62,000 nucleotides of DNA from Acanthaster planci (lineage: Eukaryota > Echinodermata > Asteroidea > Valvatida > Acanthasteridae), in NCBI RefSeq assembly GCF_001949145.1, contig NW_019091355.1, positions 161,434 through 223,433 on the forward strand. Direction: 5' to 3'. Below, one piece after another: positions 49,101 through 56,167 of the stretch. The notes under the pieces are model-generated. The model was not told the DNA's origin and made no database searches. It worked only from the letters and a program-made list of their open reading frames with translations. The translations under genes and the position numbers were made by a program. Each line of letters opens with the position of its first letter. The stretch's first letter is position 1.

Positions 49101-52100
49101 TCCTAATTCGAAATAACGAATTAATAATCCGAAATAATGAATTACTAAATTTAAATAAATTATTACTTATCAGAAATAACGAATTACTAATTCGAAATAA
49201 CGATTTATTAATCCGTAATAACGAATTACTAATCAGTAATAATGAATTACTATTCAGTAATAACAAATTTCTAATCCCGATGAATTACTAATCCAAAATA
49301 ACAAATTATTATTTGAAATAACGAAGTACTAATCCAAAATAACGAATTACTTATTTGAAATAACAAATTAATCATCCGAAATAACGAATTACCCCTCCGA
49401 AATAACAAATTACTCATCCGAAATAACGAATTACTAATTCGAAATAACGAATTACTAATTCAAAATAACGAATTACTAATCCGTAATAACGAATTACTAA
49501 TCAGTAATAATGAATTCCTATTCAGTAATAACATATTACTAATCCCGATGAATTACTAATCCCAAATAATGAATTACTAATCCCAAATAATGAATTACTA
49601 ATCCCGAATAACAAATTACCATTTGAAATAACAAAGTACTCATCCAAAATAACGAATTACTTATTCGAAATAACGAATGAATCATCTGAAATAACGAATT
49701 ACCCTCTGAAATAACAAATTACTAATCCAAAATACCAAATTACTCATCTGAAATAACAAATTACTTATCCAAAACAACGAATTAATCATCCGAAATGACG
49801 AATTACCTCTCCGAAATAACAAATTAATCATCCGAAATAACGAATTACTAATCCGTAATAACGAATTACTAATCAGTAATAATGAATTCCTATTCAGTAA
49901 TAACATATTACTAATCCCAAATAACAAATTACCCTCTGAAATAACAAATTACTAATCCAAAATAACAAATTACTCATCTGAAATAACGAATTACTTATCC
50001 AAAATAACGAATTACTAATCTGAAATAACGAATTACTCATTCGAAATAACGAATTACTAATCCGAAATAACAAATTACTAATCCGAAATAACAAATTACT
50101 AATCCGTTATAACAAATTACTAATCAGTAATAATGAATTACTATTCAGTAATAACAAATTTCTAATCCCGATGAATTACTAATCCCAAAAAATGAATTAC
50201 TAATCCAAAATAACAAATTATTATTTGAAATAACAAAGTACTAATCCGAAATAACAAATTACTTATTCAAAATAACAAATTAATCATCCGAAATAACGAA
50301 TTAAACCTCCGAAATAACAAATTAATCATCCGAAATAACGAATTACTAATTCAAAGTAACGAATTACTAATTCAAAATAACAAATTACTAATCTGAAATA
50401 ACGAATTACTCATTCGAAATAACGAATTACTAATCCGAAATAACAAATTACTAATCCGAAAAAACAAATTACTAATCCATTATAACGAATTACTAATCAG
50501 TAATAATGAATTACTATTCTGTAATAACGAATTCCTAATCCCAAATAACGAATTACTTATCCCAAATAAGGAAATTACTCATCCCAAATAAGGAATTACT
50601 AGTCCAAAATAACGAATTACAATTTGAAAAAAAGAATAACTAATCCGAAATAACGAATTACTTATTCAAAATAATGAATTACTAATCCCAAATAACCAAT
50701 TACTTATCCCAAATAACGAATAACTAATTTGAAATAACAAATTATTAATTCGAAATAACGAAGTACTAATCCGAAAAAATAAATGCCTGATACCAAATAA
50801 CGAATCACTAATCTCAAATAATGAATTACTAATCCCAAATAACAAATTACTTATCCCAAATTATGGATTGCTAATCCCAAATAACGAATTACTAATCCCA
50901 AATAACGAATCAATAATCTCAAATAACAAACTACTAATCCCTAATAACGAATCCGAAATAATGAATTACTAATTCGAAATAACAAATTACTAATCCAAAA
51001 TAACAAATTACTTATCCCAAATATCAAATTACTAATCCCAAATAACAAATTACTAATAGAAAATAACAAATTACTTATCCGAAGTAACAAATTAATAATT
51101 TGAAATAATGAATTGCTAATTTTAAAGAACGAATTGCGAATTCGAAAGAACAAATTACTTGAGCCTCCAGATGGCACTGTTTTGCATGGATTCTCATGTG
51201 ATTCAAGGCATTCATGCTTCATATGTCAAAGGGTGCACCCCTAAAATTAAATTTACATAGACATCAATGATAAATCCATTTATTTTAAAATTATTTTTAA
51301 AATACAACTCTCATAGGTGTCCAAGCTGGACAGCAAAATGATTTTCGACATGTCGTCTTTCAATTTCCTTTGAATTATTAGTGGGTTGACGGATGAATTT
51401 TTGAGAAATTCCCACCCACAGCAGACCCCCCTAAACTGAAGGAAATTTCACTACCCATAAAAGTAGCCATTTTGAAAATGCATCCCTCTGCAATGTGCCT
51501 AAATATTGCCACTTTCAGACCAGATTGCATCCATATTGCTCAGAATTGGAAGCCCTGAATCCGGGCCAGAGGTTCAGTGCCATATTTCTTCAATTCCCCA
51601 ATTCCACAGCTCTCAGGATAGAATATTTCAGGTGTATAACTTTTATCAGTGAGCGTGGCGGACATGTTTCTGGCCTACTTGCATGGGTGCAGCCCTAATT
51701 GCATATATATCTCTGATTTCCATGGCCATGGGTGCCTAGCTCCTGACACATCTCTGTTTGATGTGGAGAAATAATTTACAGTATTCCTTTCAAACAAAAA
51801 CATTTTTTTTCTGCAGGTCCAATCCACTGTTTAACAAAAAGCTTAGTGATGAGTTTGAGAACAGATATGTAGAGACCCCAGAGGATGCTGAAGAAGCAGC
51901 GGAAGACAAGAAGAAAGAAAAGATGAGGTAAAAGTTTGGAAATATATGCCTTGATGACGGGGGCAATATGATGTATACATGTAGGCACCATTGCGAGGGG
52001 AATATGCACAGGGGTTGGCACTATTAAATATGGAGTGTACATGTAGAAGGGAATAAAATCACAGAGCAGTATCAGATTACATGGGATTGTGGAGAAGTTT

Positions 52101-52440
52101 TATTTGTACAACTGCAAGATTATACTCCAGGCAAAGGATATTCAAGGATTTTTATGTAATGATACTTTTGACTAACCAAATGTTGTCGAGTATTTATGAC
52201 TTTTTTTGGTCCTTATGCAGCAATGGACATGCCAAGCAGATAGCTGATGATTCCATTTCCAACAGCGAGGACCAGGAAATAGTTGTGGATATGTTTGATG
52301 ACTCTGCCGACTATGAGGAGGTTCCAGACAATGAAACAGGTGACAAGCTTCTCATGGAGGTACTCGCCGACTACGATAAGGAAAAAAAAGGCCAAGTCAA
52401 TCTGGCAGGGTTTGCTGAGCTGACAATCACAGAAATCTAA
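19132..52440 (+). CDS. CDH23/CDHR2-like large cadherin, 38 coding exons (complete as reconstructed)
   Basis: Single-pass adhesion protein of the cadherin superfamily. The 38 exons join without a phase conflict to 1892 residues. Order: signal peptide (1-18), about 14 cadherin repeats with linker motifs near residues 145, 261, 372, 485, 588, 691, 797, 915, 1020, 1126, 1235, 1348 and 1472 (for example DVNDNDP, DQNDNAP, DINDNAP), a membrane-adjacent domain at about 1584-1705, a transmembrane helix at about 1721-1744 (QWLLVGILCAVVVFAVGLVA), and a tail of about 148 residues with GSNPLF and a C-terminal ITEI. The membrane-adjacent domain and a class I PDZ-ligand tail are shared with CDH23 (ITEL end) and CDHR2, which form links between stereocilia or microvilli. 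CDH23 has 27 repeats and CDHR2 nine, so orthology is open. A missed exon cannot be excluded without transcripts. Confidence 0.88.
19788..19907 (+). CDS. Cadherin exon 2 (N-terminal segment)
   Basis: Acceptor TTTGCAG. It encodes TTRPPEFRCQDDFDGIGPNC and MNKFQIEETTE. A Cys pair precedes the first repeat. Phase 1 at both ends. Confidence 0.82.
20332..21272. mobile_element. Inverted-repeat element with ACAACTCGACC subrepeats
   Basis: CGGACAACTCGACCGTTT (20332-20349) recurs inverted at 21255-21272, and CCGTTAAGACAAC (20360-20372) inverted at 21217-21229. The 0.85-kb interior has a 97-residue open frame with no recognised motif. In cadherin intron 2. Confidence 0.65.
21562..21734 (+). CDS. Cadherin exon 3 (EC1)
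   Basis: It encodes LYTLEAFDPDGTAVSYDI and INVDRTTGNVSTKAEIDYE. The D-x-D and xxDYE calcium-site residues of a cadherin repeat are visible. Donor GTACGC. Confidence 0.88.
21964..22017 (+). CDS. Cadherin exon 4 (EC1)
   Basis: Short 54-bp exon encoding AVHLLWIRWKLTDSTSEE, the strand expected between the DYE and DxNDN motifs of EC1. Phase 0 to 0. Confidence 0.72.
22848..22943 (+). CDS. Cadherin exon 5 (EC1-EC2 linker)
   Basis: It encodes SVSVFVKDVNDNDPKF, a canonical linker, then YQLQEAVKE opening EC2. Donor GTAAAT. Confidence 0.9.
23601..23687 (+). CDS. Cadherin exon 6 (EC2)
   Basis: It encodes VIFTVSASDDDSEETIRYDI. The acceptor is an AAAG site and the donor GTAAGT. Confidence 0.87.
24211..24335. 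other. Assembly gap (N)
   Basis: 125 undetermined bases in a cadherin intron (between exons 6 and 7). An undetected small exon here is possible but phase does not require one. Confidence 0.99.
24534..24566. mobile_element. 33-bp hAT-like micro-element with perfect 8-bp target duplication
   Basis: Starts CAAAGATTGTATAGCG and ends CTACAATCTTTG, with 11-bp perfect inverted ends. Flanked on both sides by GTCCTGGG (24526-24533 and 24567-24574). The ends match the larger copies at 25830 and 36481. Confidence 0.75.
25830..26082. mobile_element. hAT-like foldback element, 253 bp
   Basis: Begins CAAAGATCGTATAGCGCCGC and ends in its near-inverse, CACTATATAATCTTTG. Flanked by perfect 8-bp repeats GTCCTGAC (25822-25829, 26083-26090). 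Most of the element is one imperfect palindrome centred near the CGCAGTGCATG/TGCGCAGG-type blocks. No coding capacity. Confidence 0.82.
26345..26476 (+). CDS. Cadherin exon 7 (EC2)
   Basis: It encodes FEIDAISGNITLKVNTSLDF and TQYTICVRAS. Acceptor ATTGCAG, donor GTGAGT. Confidence 0.9.
26831..26965 (+). CDS. Cadherin exon 8 (EC2-EC3 linker)
   Basis: It encodes DSGKPSGEPRYDYAQVIVYV, a variant linker DEQDTAPFF and YDREITEDEPL. Donor GTGAGT. Confidence 0.9.
27251..27534. mobile_element. Possible inverted-repeat element, 284 bp
   Basis: CTTACCTTACATACCTA (27251-27267) has a perfect inverted copy at 27518-27534. Both ends adjoin GT/GC-alternating DNA (gtgtgcgcgcgcac near 27236-27249). In a cadherin intron. 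Confidence 0.55.
27985..28069 (+). CDS. Cadherin exon 9 (EC3)
   Basis: It encodes GFGVIRVTARDGDRGVFTPN and IEYSLVG. Leaves in phase 1. Confidence 0.88.
28346..28443 (+). CDS. Cadherin exon 10 (EC3)
   Basis: It encodes DDKFEINNGTGQITIKAMLD then RETKSSHIVTVT, with the LDRE motif. Confidence 0.9.
29282..29479 (+). CDS. Cadherin exon 11 (EC3-EC4 linker)
   Basis: It encodes EVNITFQVGDIDDENATF, a degenerate linker, then SLPENSLQGSFV and LSVSDTDQ of EC4. Confidence 0.88.
29572..30449. mobile_element. Possible DNA transposon with CAGGGCTYRAAATT ends
   Basis: Left end CAGGGCTCAAAATTGGGC and right end (inverted) CAGGGCTTGAAATTAATGGG. No matching target duplication was found. It contains a gggagcaagtacttgctccc palindrome (29600-29620) and the foldback at 29975. 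A lone similar end occurs at 7266 (CAGGGCTTGAACTGAATG). Confidence 0.5.
29975..30102. repeat. Long hairpin, about 48-bp arms
   Basis: AAATGAGTGGATTGGGCT...TTTTGCTGGTTTCAG pairs with GGAACCAGCAAAACTGAAG...AATCCACTCATTT, with a few mismatches and a loop of about 25 bases. Confidence 0.75.
30592..30747 (+). CDS. Cadherin exon 12 (EC4)
   Basis: It encodes FKLLLGGADKDTFRIQNENV and NNTLLDFERRQYLDFE. Phase 0 to 0. Confidence 0.9.
31107..31262 (+). CDS. Cadherin exon 13 (EC4-EC5 linker)
   Basis: It encodes VARVLVNITDQNDETPTF and YSFEVQENSRGVFVGDVN. Donor GTATGT. Confidence 0.92.
31533..31603 (+). CDS. Cadherin exon 14 (EC5)
   Basis: It encodes ATDADSEPFSQVTYQLFGLG. Leaves in phase 2 at donor GTAAGT. 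Confidence 0.88.
32281..32521 (+). CDS. Cadherin exon 15 (EC5-EC6)
   Basis: It encodes FAMDRMTGEITT, SLDFEGQKVYFFTCVATDGE, the linker DQNDNAPAF and VDENTIPESSLLSVS. The acceptor is a CAAAG site. Confidence 0.93.
32971..33183 (+). CDS. Cadherin exon 16 (EC6)
   Basis: It encodes ATDRDRDNQVSFSLFNDS, KLDFEEDGPTIKLIVVATDS and the following strand to IVRIQ. Donor GTAAGA. Confidence 0.93.
33990..34065 (+). CDS. Cadherin exon 17 (EC6-EC7 linker)
   Basis: It encodes DMNDQSPIFTEKVYDGNVSE. Acceptor TAACAG; leaves in phase 1 at GTATGT. Confidence 0.9.
34562..34864 (+). CDS. Cadherin exon 18 (EC7)
   Basis: It encodes LVLKVSATDDDQENTVNSRI, FRLSIATGEVTV, NLDRDIQGNYSLEVIAIDRG and the linker DVNNKPPIF. Confidence 0.93.
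35329..35598 (+). CDS. Cadherin exon 19 (EC8)
   Basis: It encodes VTIVTAVDPDKTAYLSYTII, WIDNKTGEVFTGDTLNRE and FDIKITVEDLNGQQG. The segment before the dimension of the next linker is slightly longer than usual. Confidence 0.9.
35964..36040 (-). repeat. tRNA-like sequence (tRNA pseudogene or SINE head)
   Basis: On the minus strand, GGGCTCAGCAGGCAGAGC (36025-36008) fits an A box and D arm, and GGTTCAAATCCC (35981-35970) a B box, spaced as in a tRNA. No proper anticodon stem forms, so it is not a working tRNA gene. A T-rich stretch follows. Confidence 0.5.
36229..36441 (+). CDS. Cadherin exon 20 (EC8-EC9 linker)
   Basis: It encodes LIVNILDINDNAPEF, a canonical linker, then FTVTENTAVDTVISTSIGAT and DKDQGDNAVIRF. 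Confidence 0.93.
36481..36759. mobile_element. hAT-like foldback element, 279 bp
   Basis: Begins CAAAGTTCATATAGCGCCG and ends GGCGCTATATGATCTTTG. Flanked by perfect 8-bp ATTATCAC (36473-36480 and 36760-36767). Arms are long and imperfect (gagcgagcgatacgcctg against caggcgtatcgcttgctc). Same family as 25830-26082. Confidence 0.85.
36894..37014. repeat. Hairpin with about 38-bp arms
   Basis: GGATTTTTGCCCTGCCCGAC (36901 on) pairs with its inverse ending GGGCAGGGCAAAAATCC at 37008; one mismatch in the 31-bp core. The loop is about 45 bases. 135 bp after the hAT-like copy. Confidence 0.85.
37162..37481 (+). CDS. Cadherin exon 21 (EC9-EC10)
   Basis: It encodes LSVNGTFDREKYPNYTALVV, the linker DINDNDPEF and ILQAIATDADGSEKFG. 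The acceptor is a GAAAG site. Confidence 0.92.
38370..38474 (+). CDS. Cadherin exon 22 (EC10)
   Basis: It encodes GDVMICYDKELDREEEEIYR and LTVSASDGERIANKQ. Phase 0 to 0. Confidence 0.9.
39083..39269 (+). CDS. Cadherin exon 23 (EC10-EC11 linker)
   Basis: It encodes VTIKVLDINDNPPEF and LQESVDVGQLVTTLTATDVD. Donor GTAAGT. Confidence 0.93.
40126..40349 (+). CDS. Cadherin exon 24 (EC11-EC12 linker)
   Basis: It encodes GLFEITTERGGGVIRTAASL, YNLHVVAMDAGMPPL and the linker DVNDDTPEI. Confidence 0.92.
40534..40734 (+). CDS. Cadherin exon 25 (EC12)
   Basis: It encodes VLNVTAKDTDSGPNGDVFFR and IHTVTDRETKEIYE. Phase 0 to 0, donor GTAAGT. Confidence 0.92.
41070..41171 (+). CDS. Cadherin exon 26 (EC12-EC13 linker)
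   Basis: It encodes LKVEVKDRGPFPLASQISFT and VQVNDTDDNEPLFW. Donor GTGAGT. Confidence 0.92.
41476..41608 (+). CDS. Cadherin exon 27 (EC13)
   Basis: It encodes AEFSVLENDGSAVIGSVDFA and ADADEPQNWHIYYFIV. Leaves in phase 1. Confidence 0.9.
42100..42363 (+). CDS. Cadherin exon 28 (EC13-EC14 linker)
   Basis: It encodes FKLDKTSGELSLQKPLDRE, a strand region rich in acidic residues, and the linker DENDNGPAF. The acceptor is an AAAG site. Confidence 0.92.
42562..43184. mobile_element. TTAA-flanked (piggyBac-like) element, copy 2, with gap inside
   Basis: TTAA at 42562-42565 and 43181-43184 flank ends CCACTACCTACCGGGG and (inverted) CCACTTCATGACGGGG. The right 109 bases match the start of the window. 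No transposase is visible, but 252 bases are undetermined. Confidence 0.68.
42660..42911. other. Assembly gap (N)
   Basis: 252 undetermined bases inside the TTAA-flanked element in a cadherin intron. Confidence 0.99.
43378..43497 (+). CDS. Cadherin exon 29 (EC14)
   Basis: It encodes FESEVIKVEAIDSDVGEYAI and VYKITEQKYTST. Phase 1 to 1. Confidence 0.88.
43851..44011 (+). CDS. Cadherin exon 30 (EC14)
   Basis: It encodes AFAIIERTGSVITNRVFEKG and FTIRVEASDSKND. This closes the last repeat, with no DxNDN linker after it. Confidence 0.9.
44542..44630 (+). CDS. Cadherin exon 31 (membrane-adjacent domain)
   Basis: It encodes IYIYSEEQQVEMTIFKSTDE and VRGYEERFK. The pattern of a strand followed by an EV...E...L helix resembles the membrane-adjacent domain of CDH23/CDHR2-type cadherins. 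Leaves in phase 2. Confidence 0.88.
45329..45469 (+). CDS. Cadherin exon 32 (membrane-adjacent domain)
   Basis: It encodes DVIEEIILKYGVLNSNPSVK and AVVIDDIQILVVDDAPKPG. Phase 2 to 2. Donor GTTTGT is weak but gives the only matching phase. Confidence 0.82.
45874..45942 (+). CDS. Cadherin exon 33 (membrane-adjacent domain)
   Basis: It encodes SIMRFHVTNKADNTIIAPSV. Phase 2 to 2, donor GTAAGT. Confidence 0.85.
46393..46459 (+). CDS. Cadherin exon 34 (juxtamembrane)
   Basis: It encodes AIDDAYDYTEIIRTEFGVED. Phase 2 to 0, donor GTAAGT. Confidence 0.85.
46831..46964. repeat. 67-bp tandem duplication
   Basis: AAGCGGAGTAGCCACTTTGA occurs at 46831 and 46898; the units differ at a few bases. In cadherin intron 34. 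Confidence 0.9.
47022..47149 (+). CDS. Cadherin exon 35 (transmembrane helix)
   Basis: It encodes IPPTEPPPDLTWIQW, then a hydrophobic run WLLVGILCAVVVFAVGLVAT followed by ICIMRSG. This is a clear single-pass helix with a basic cytoplasmic side. Confidence 0.93.
47638..47917. mobile_element. Inverted-repeat element with CAGGGCCCAATTTCACAGC ends
   Basis: CAGGGCCCAATTTCACAGCG (47638 on) recurs inverted at about 47895-47917 as CTGGGCCCAATTTCACAGCA. About 280 bp, no coding capacity. I recall similar ends being abundant in invertebrate deuterostome genomes. No target duplication was seen. Confidence 0.7.
48113..48217 (+). CDS. Cadherin exon 36 (cytoplasmic tail)
   Basis: It encodes YRRKLRAATAGTYERIIPSS and NTNQFTEPG. 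The following intron is 3.6 kb and contains the large minisatellite. Confidence 0.9.
48354..51160. repeat. 2.8-kb minisatellite, 21-bp unit, about 130 copies
   Basis: Tandem variants of a 21-bp unit with core AATAACGAATTACTAATC fill most of the intron between cadherin exons 36 and 37. Common changes are ACG/ACA/ATG before AATT and CCGAA/CCCAA/TTGAA/CAGTA at the unit joint. Because 21 is a multiple of three, long minus-strand frames of a seven-residue ISNSLFR-type repeat appear; these are not taken as genes. Confidence 0.96.
51817..51927 (+). CDS. Cadherin exon 37 (cytoplasmic tail)
   Basis: It encodes SNPLFNKKLSDEFENRYVE and a charged EDAEEAAEDKKKEKMR segment. A long T-rich tract ends in CTGCAG at the acceptor. 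Confidence 0.9.
52221..52440 (+). CDS. Cadherin last exon (tail ending ITEI)
   Basis: It encodes an acidic tail (DDSISNSEDQEIVVDMFDDS, DYEEVPDNETG) and ends LTITEI with TAA at 52438-52440. The last four residues fit a class I PDZ ligand. Confidence 0.92.
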
Positions 52441-54995
52441 GAGAGTAAGTATTGCAGAATGAAACCAGTCACAAGCAATAAATATAACCTCAGACATTTC
52501 AGCGTATGAGTTTAGACTAAACAAACGTTTTTCTCTTTCTACACTGGAAGATATTGCTGATGTAATATTTTTAATGACAGGCCTCTGATTACCAGTCTAG
52601 CTGCATTGCTATTTTATCAGATGTTTTGAATAACACGCATGAGGTGCCTGTAAACTGTATTGACATGTTTTTACTTTTAGGAAACTTAATCCCTGAGTTT
52701 TTCACCAGAAGATATTGACTATTTTTGAGTCTTTAATTTTTAAGGTACTACTAATGTGATTTTTCAGGCAACACTTTGAATATTCCATTTGATTGTAGCT
52801 GAAAACTTTAATGCAAAACCTGTTTGAAAGAATTTAATCTGAGACTTGCAGAAGGTAATTATTATTTCAGTTAATATGACAAGACTGTCAAAGGAACAGC
52901 CATTTATTGCTTCTGTCACCCAAAATATGTGATGGAAAACAGTAGGGTACACAGCTAGCAGTGTAGAATATAAGGTGCCAAGTAATATTTGTGTACTCTA
53001 TTGCTTTACGTGCATGCACATGCACTTACTGTTACTTTATAAATACTCAGAGTGTATCTTTGTAAAAGACATAAGAAAATTCTAGACACAGGTAGAGTTG
53101 TTGCAATTTAAAGGCACAATCAGCATTAAAGTTACTGCTCATTACAAATTAATGATTTGTATACATGAAGTCTGGTAGATCTTCCTTCAAATATTTCGAT
53201 TGTGAATAGGATTCAAAGTAATCAAAGTATGAAATTAAAAGGTTACAAGCAGCAAACTATCAGAAAATCCCATGAGAATCTATTGCATATCCTAGCCCAC
53301 AGAAAGCCATATTATGCCATATAGCATTATGATTCTATGCTACAGAAATGTATAGCACCATAGATTTCCGTGGCATTTAGATCCCACAGCTATGGTGCAA
53401 ACGTGTACAGAACACACCAATTGTGCCTTCTAATCCAATCACTGTAGTATTACTAAATGTCTTGGAAAATACTTATGAAACAATTTTAGTCAAGGATATT
53501 ATTTAAAGTGCAGTTGCATACGTTTCTGGTAACAGGTTTTGAGGCTTACATGTATATTATGAAAATCCATTTTCGTGTATATACATATTTTAAGCAATGC
53601 CAGCTTTTTTTTAAAAGTGCATGTATTTGAAAGTGCCATATTGATACCTACCGAATGTGAACGTCAGTGTGCATGTATTACCTTTGTTTAAAACATTTGT
53701 TGTGGATGACTTCATCAGACATACATGTATTTGAAAAGAGCAATTATATTTGCTTTGAACATGTTATAGATGCATAAAAATTATGAAGTGTAAAAGATTT
53801 ACATATGCAGCATGGAATTGGAATAGTAGTGTTCACATGCACAGGTCTTGGCAAATAACTATGTTTGGAAGATTATCTTTAACTTTCTTTACGTTGTTGT
53901 TCTTTATAACAGTTTTGTATTACCAAAGTAATCCAGCTAAAGCAGCTTTAAATCACTAAATAACATGATTCCTGAAGGCTTTTATTGGATTCTTACAGAG
54001 TATGTTCCAAAATTAATTTAATGCAGGATTTTGATTTATGCAGCGCAACAAAACATGTACTCAGTGTGTTTGAAACTTTATTTTGGTAGAAAATATGCAA
54101 AATTTTTAACAGAAAGTTAAACTGTTTAGTTCCATGACTTAAAGTTGATGCAAAAAATCTTGCAGATATATTTGACTGAATGTCAAACGTGGGGATTATG
54201 TGGTAAAAACCTAGATACCAAACAAATTTGGAACCAGGTCAATGCCTAACCTGCCTAAAACAGAGCAGTAATTTGTTGAGTTTTCTTTTGGCTTTGGTAT
54301 ACAAATATTTTAAGGGGTATGCCACTGCCTTTCTTTTTTGTGTTGTTGGTAAGGAATTAATACAGTCAGTAGCGCATGAAATAACGATGTTGTGTTTACT
54401 CACCAATTTGAGTTTAACAAGTTGGACTTTATCCCACAAGGACATTCATGCAATTGGTTGTGAACATTGTTTAATCCTCAAATTTAAGGCAGTTCCATTG
54501 AAATAATTGAATCTTGAGTATAAAGACACTGCTGATGATTTTAGGTTTACTGGAGCCGTGCGTTGATACAGGTTCTGATATTGGCTCACATGTTATTCTT
54601 GTAAGATCCGGCTTAACACTTTCAGGTGTGGAAATAATTATTACCATTGATGTAACTGTTATATATCTATAAAGCAAAAACATTGAGAAATTCATTACTG
54701 TACAAAAAATTGGACTTTGCACGGTTGGACATTCCACGAGTATTCAGGATTGCAAAGTTCAACTCTTTGTGAGATGGCCGAGTGCCAGTGGTGTAGCCAA
54801 GATGAACTAGATTATTTCATTCTTTCTTCATTCAAGAAATTAAATTGAAATAACCTGAATAAATAATTACTTTTTTCCTCTCTGCATATATCATGAATAT
54901 ATCATAAATATCCTCCATATTTCATCATCACAGAGGCTGTAGCAAAAGAAACATTTGTACTTTACCAGCAACTGTTTCGATTGGGATTTTCCTTG

Positions 54996-55001
54996 AATAA
55001 A
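54996..55001 (+). terminator. Candidate distal poly(A) signal AATAAA, cadherin
   Basis: Last AATAAA before the repeat cluster. Earlier candidates are at 52477-52482 and 54858-54863. The choice cannot be made from sequence alone. Confidence 0.35.
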
Positions 55002-55209
55002 AGGGGCCATAATGTTTCGGTTTTTTGTGCCTAGTAGTTAGAGAGTCTATCCCCCGTTGAGGGCGTCAATATGCAATTTTTGAAAAAGAAGCTCAAACAG
55101 ATCAATAGAGGGCGCTATTTATTTCTTTGATATCTAAAAAAAGCCTTCCAAAAAACTAGTTACAACTCATCAACAGAGGGCGGAAAACTTGTGTATATTT
55201 TATGTTTAG

Positions 55210-55740
55210 ATTCCAGCCTCGTTATCAACATGTTGCTTATGGTGCGAGCAGAAATGAAAACGAGGCTGCAAGCTCTATTGTATTCAATTCATAATGAAAT
55301 ATATAGCGCCCTCTACTGACGAATCAAATACGCGAGTGTTACAGTAATTCAAGCAAAACGAAAACGAGGCTTCAAGCTGGGGTCTTTATATAATGGGAGA
55401 TTGCAGCCTCGTTTTCGTTTCCCCGATGAAATATATACCGCCCTCTATAAATTAAGTCTATTGATAAGAATACAGCCTTCCCATATAGTGTGAGCAAAAC
55501 GAAAACGAGGCTGCAAGCTCCCATTGTATGTAATCGAAGGTTGCAGCCTCGTTTTCGTTTCAGCTCCGCAAGTATATAGCGCCCTCTATTGACGAGTTCA
55601 ATTCAAGAACGTACTCGGCCTTGCTAATAACGGTATTGAGCAGTTAGAGCAGAAACGAAAACGAGGCTGCAAGCTTCCATTGTATATAATAGAAGGTTGC
55701 AGCCTCGTTTTCATTTCAGCTCCGCAAGTATATAGCGCCC
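55210..55740. repeat. Cluster of repeated hairpin units
   Basis: Left arms (ACGAAAACGAGGCTGCAAGC type) start near 55251, 55355, 55496 and 55652. Right arms (TTGCAGCCTCGTTTTCGTTT type) lie at 55401-55421, 55541-55561 and 55697-55717. The first unit has lost its right arm. Each unit is followed by a TATAGCGCCCTCTA block (55303, 55432, 55574, 55729). Units are about 105-156 bp apart. Confidence 0.9.
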
Positions 55741-55796
55741 TCTATTGACAAATATATGGGAGAACAAAGCCATGCTACATATTAAGCCGTGCGTGG

Positions 55797-56167
55797 NNNN
55801 NNNNNNNNNNNNNNNNNNNNNNNNNNNNNNNNNNNNNNNNNNNNNNNNNNNNNNNNNNNNNNNNNNNNNNNNNNNNNNNNNNNNNNNNNNNNNNNNNNNN
55901 NNNNNNNNNNNNNNNNNNNNNNNNNNNNNNNNNNNNNNNNNNNNNNNNNNNNNNNNNNNNNNNNNNNNNNNNNNNNNNNNNNNNNNNNNNNNNNNNNNNN
56001 NNNNNNNNNNNNNNNNNNNNNNNNNNNNNNNNNNNNNNNNNNNNNNNNNNNNNNNNNNNNNNNNNNNNNNNNNNNNNNNNNNNNNNNNNNNNNNNNNNNN
56101 NNNNNNNNNNNNNNNNNNNNNNNNNNNNNNNNNNNNNNNNNNNNNNNNNNNNNNNNNNNNNNNNNNN
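55797..56167. other. Assembly gap (N)
   Basis: 371 undetermined bases directly after the hairpin cluster. Sequence after it (GGCGCCATCTATTGACGAG near 56196) shows that the repeat family continues across the gap. Confidence 0.99.

Noticed and set aside
48339-50094. Several minus-strand frames of LFRISNS-type repeats
   Set aside because: Products of a 21-bp tandem repeat; no start context, homology or splice structure.
48354-51160. CRISPR array or satellite-coded protein
   Set aside because: Units are contiguous without unique spacers, in a spliced animal gene.
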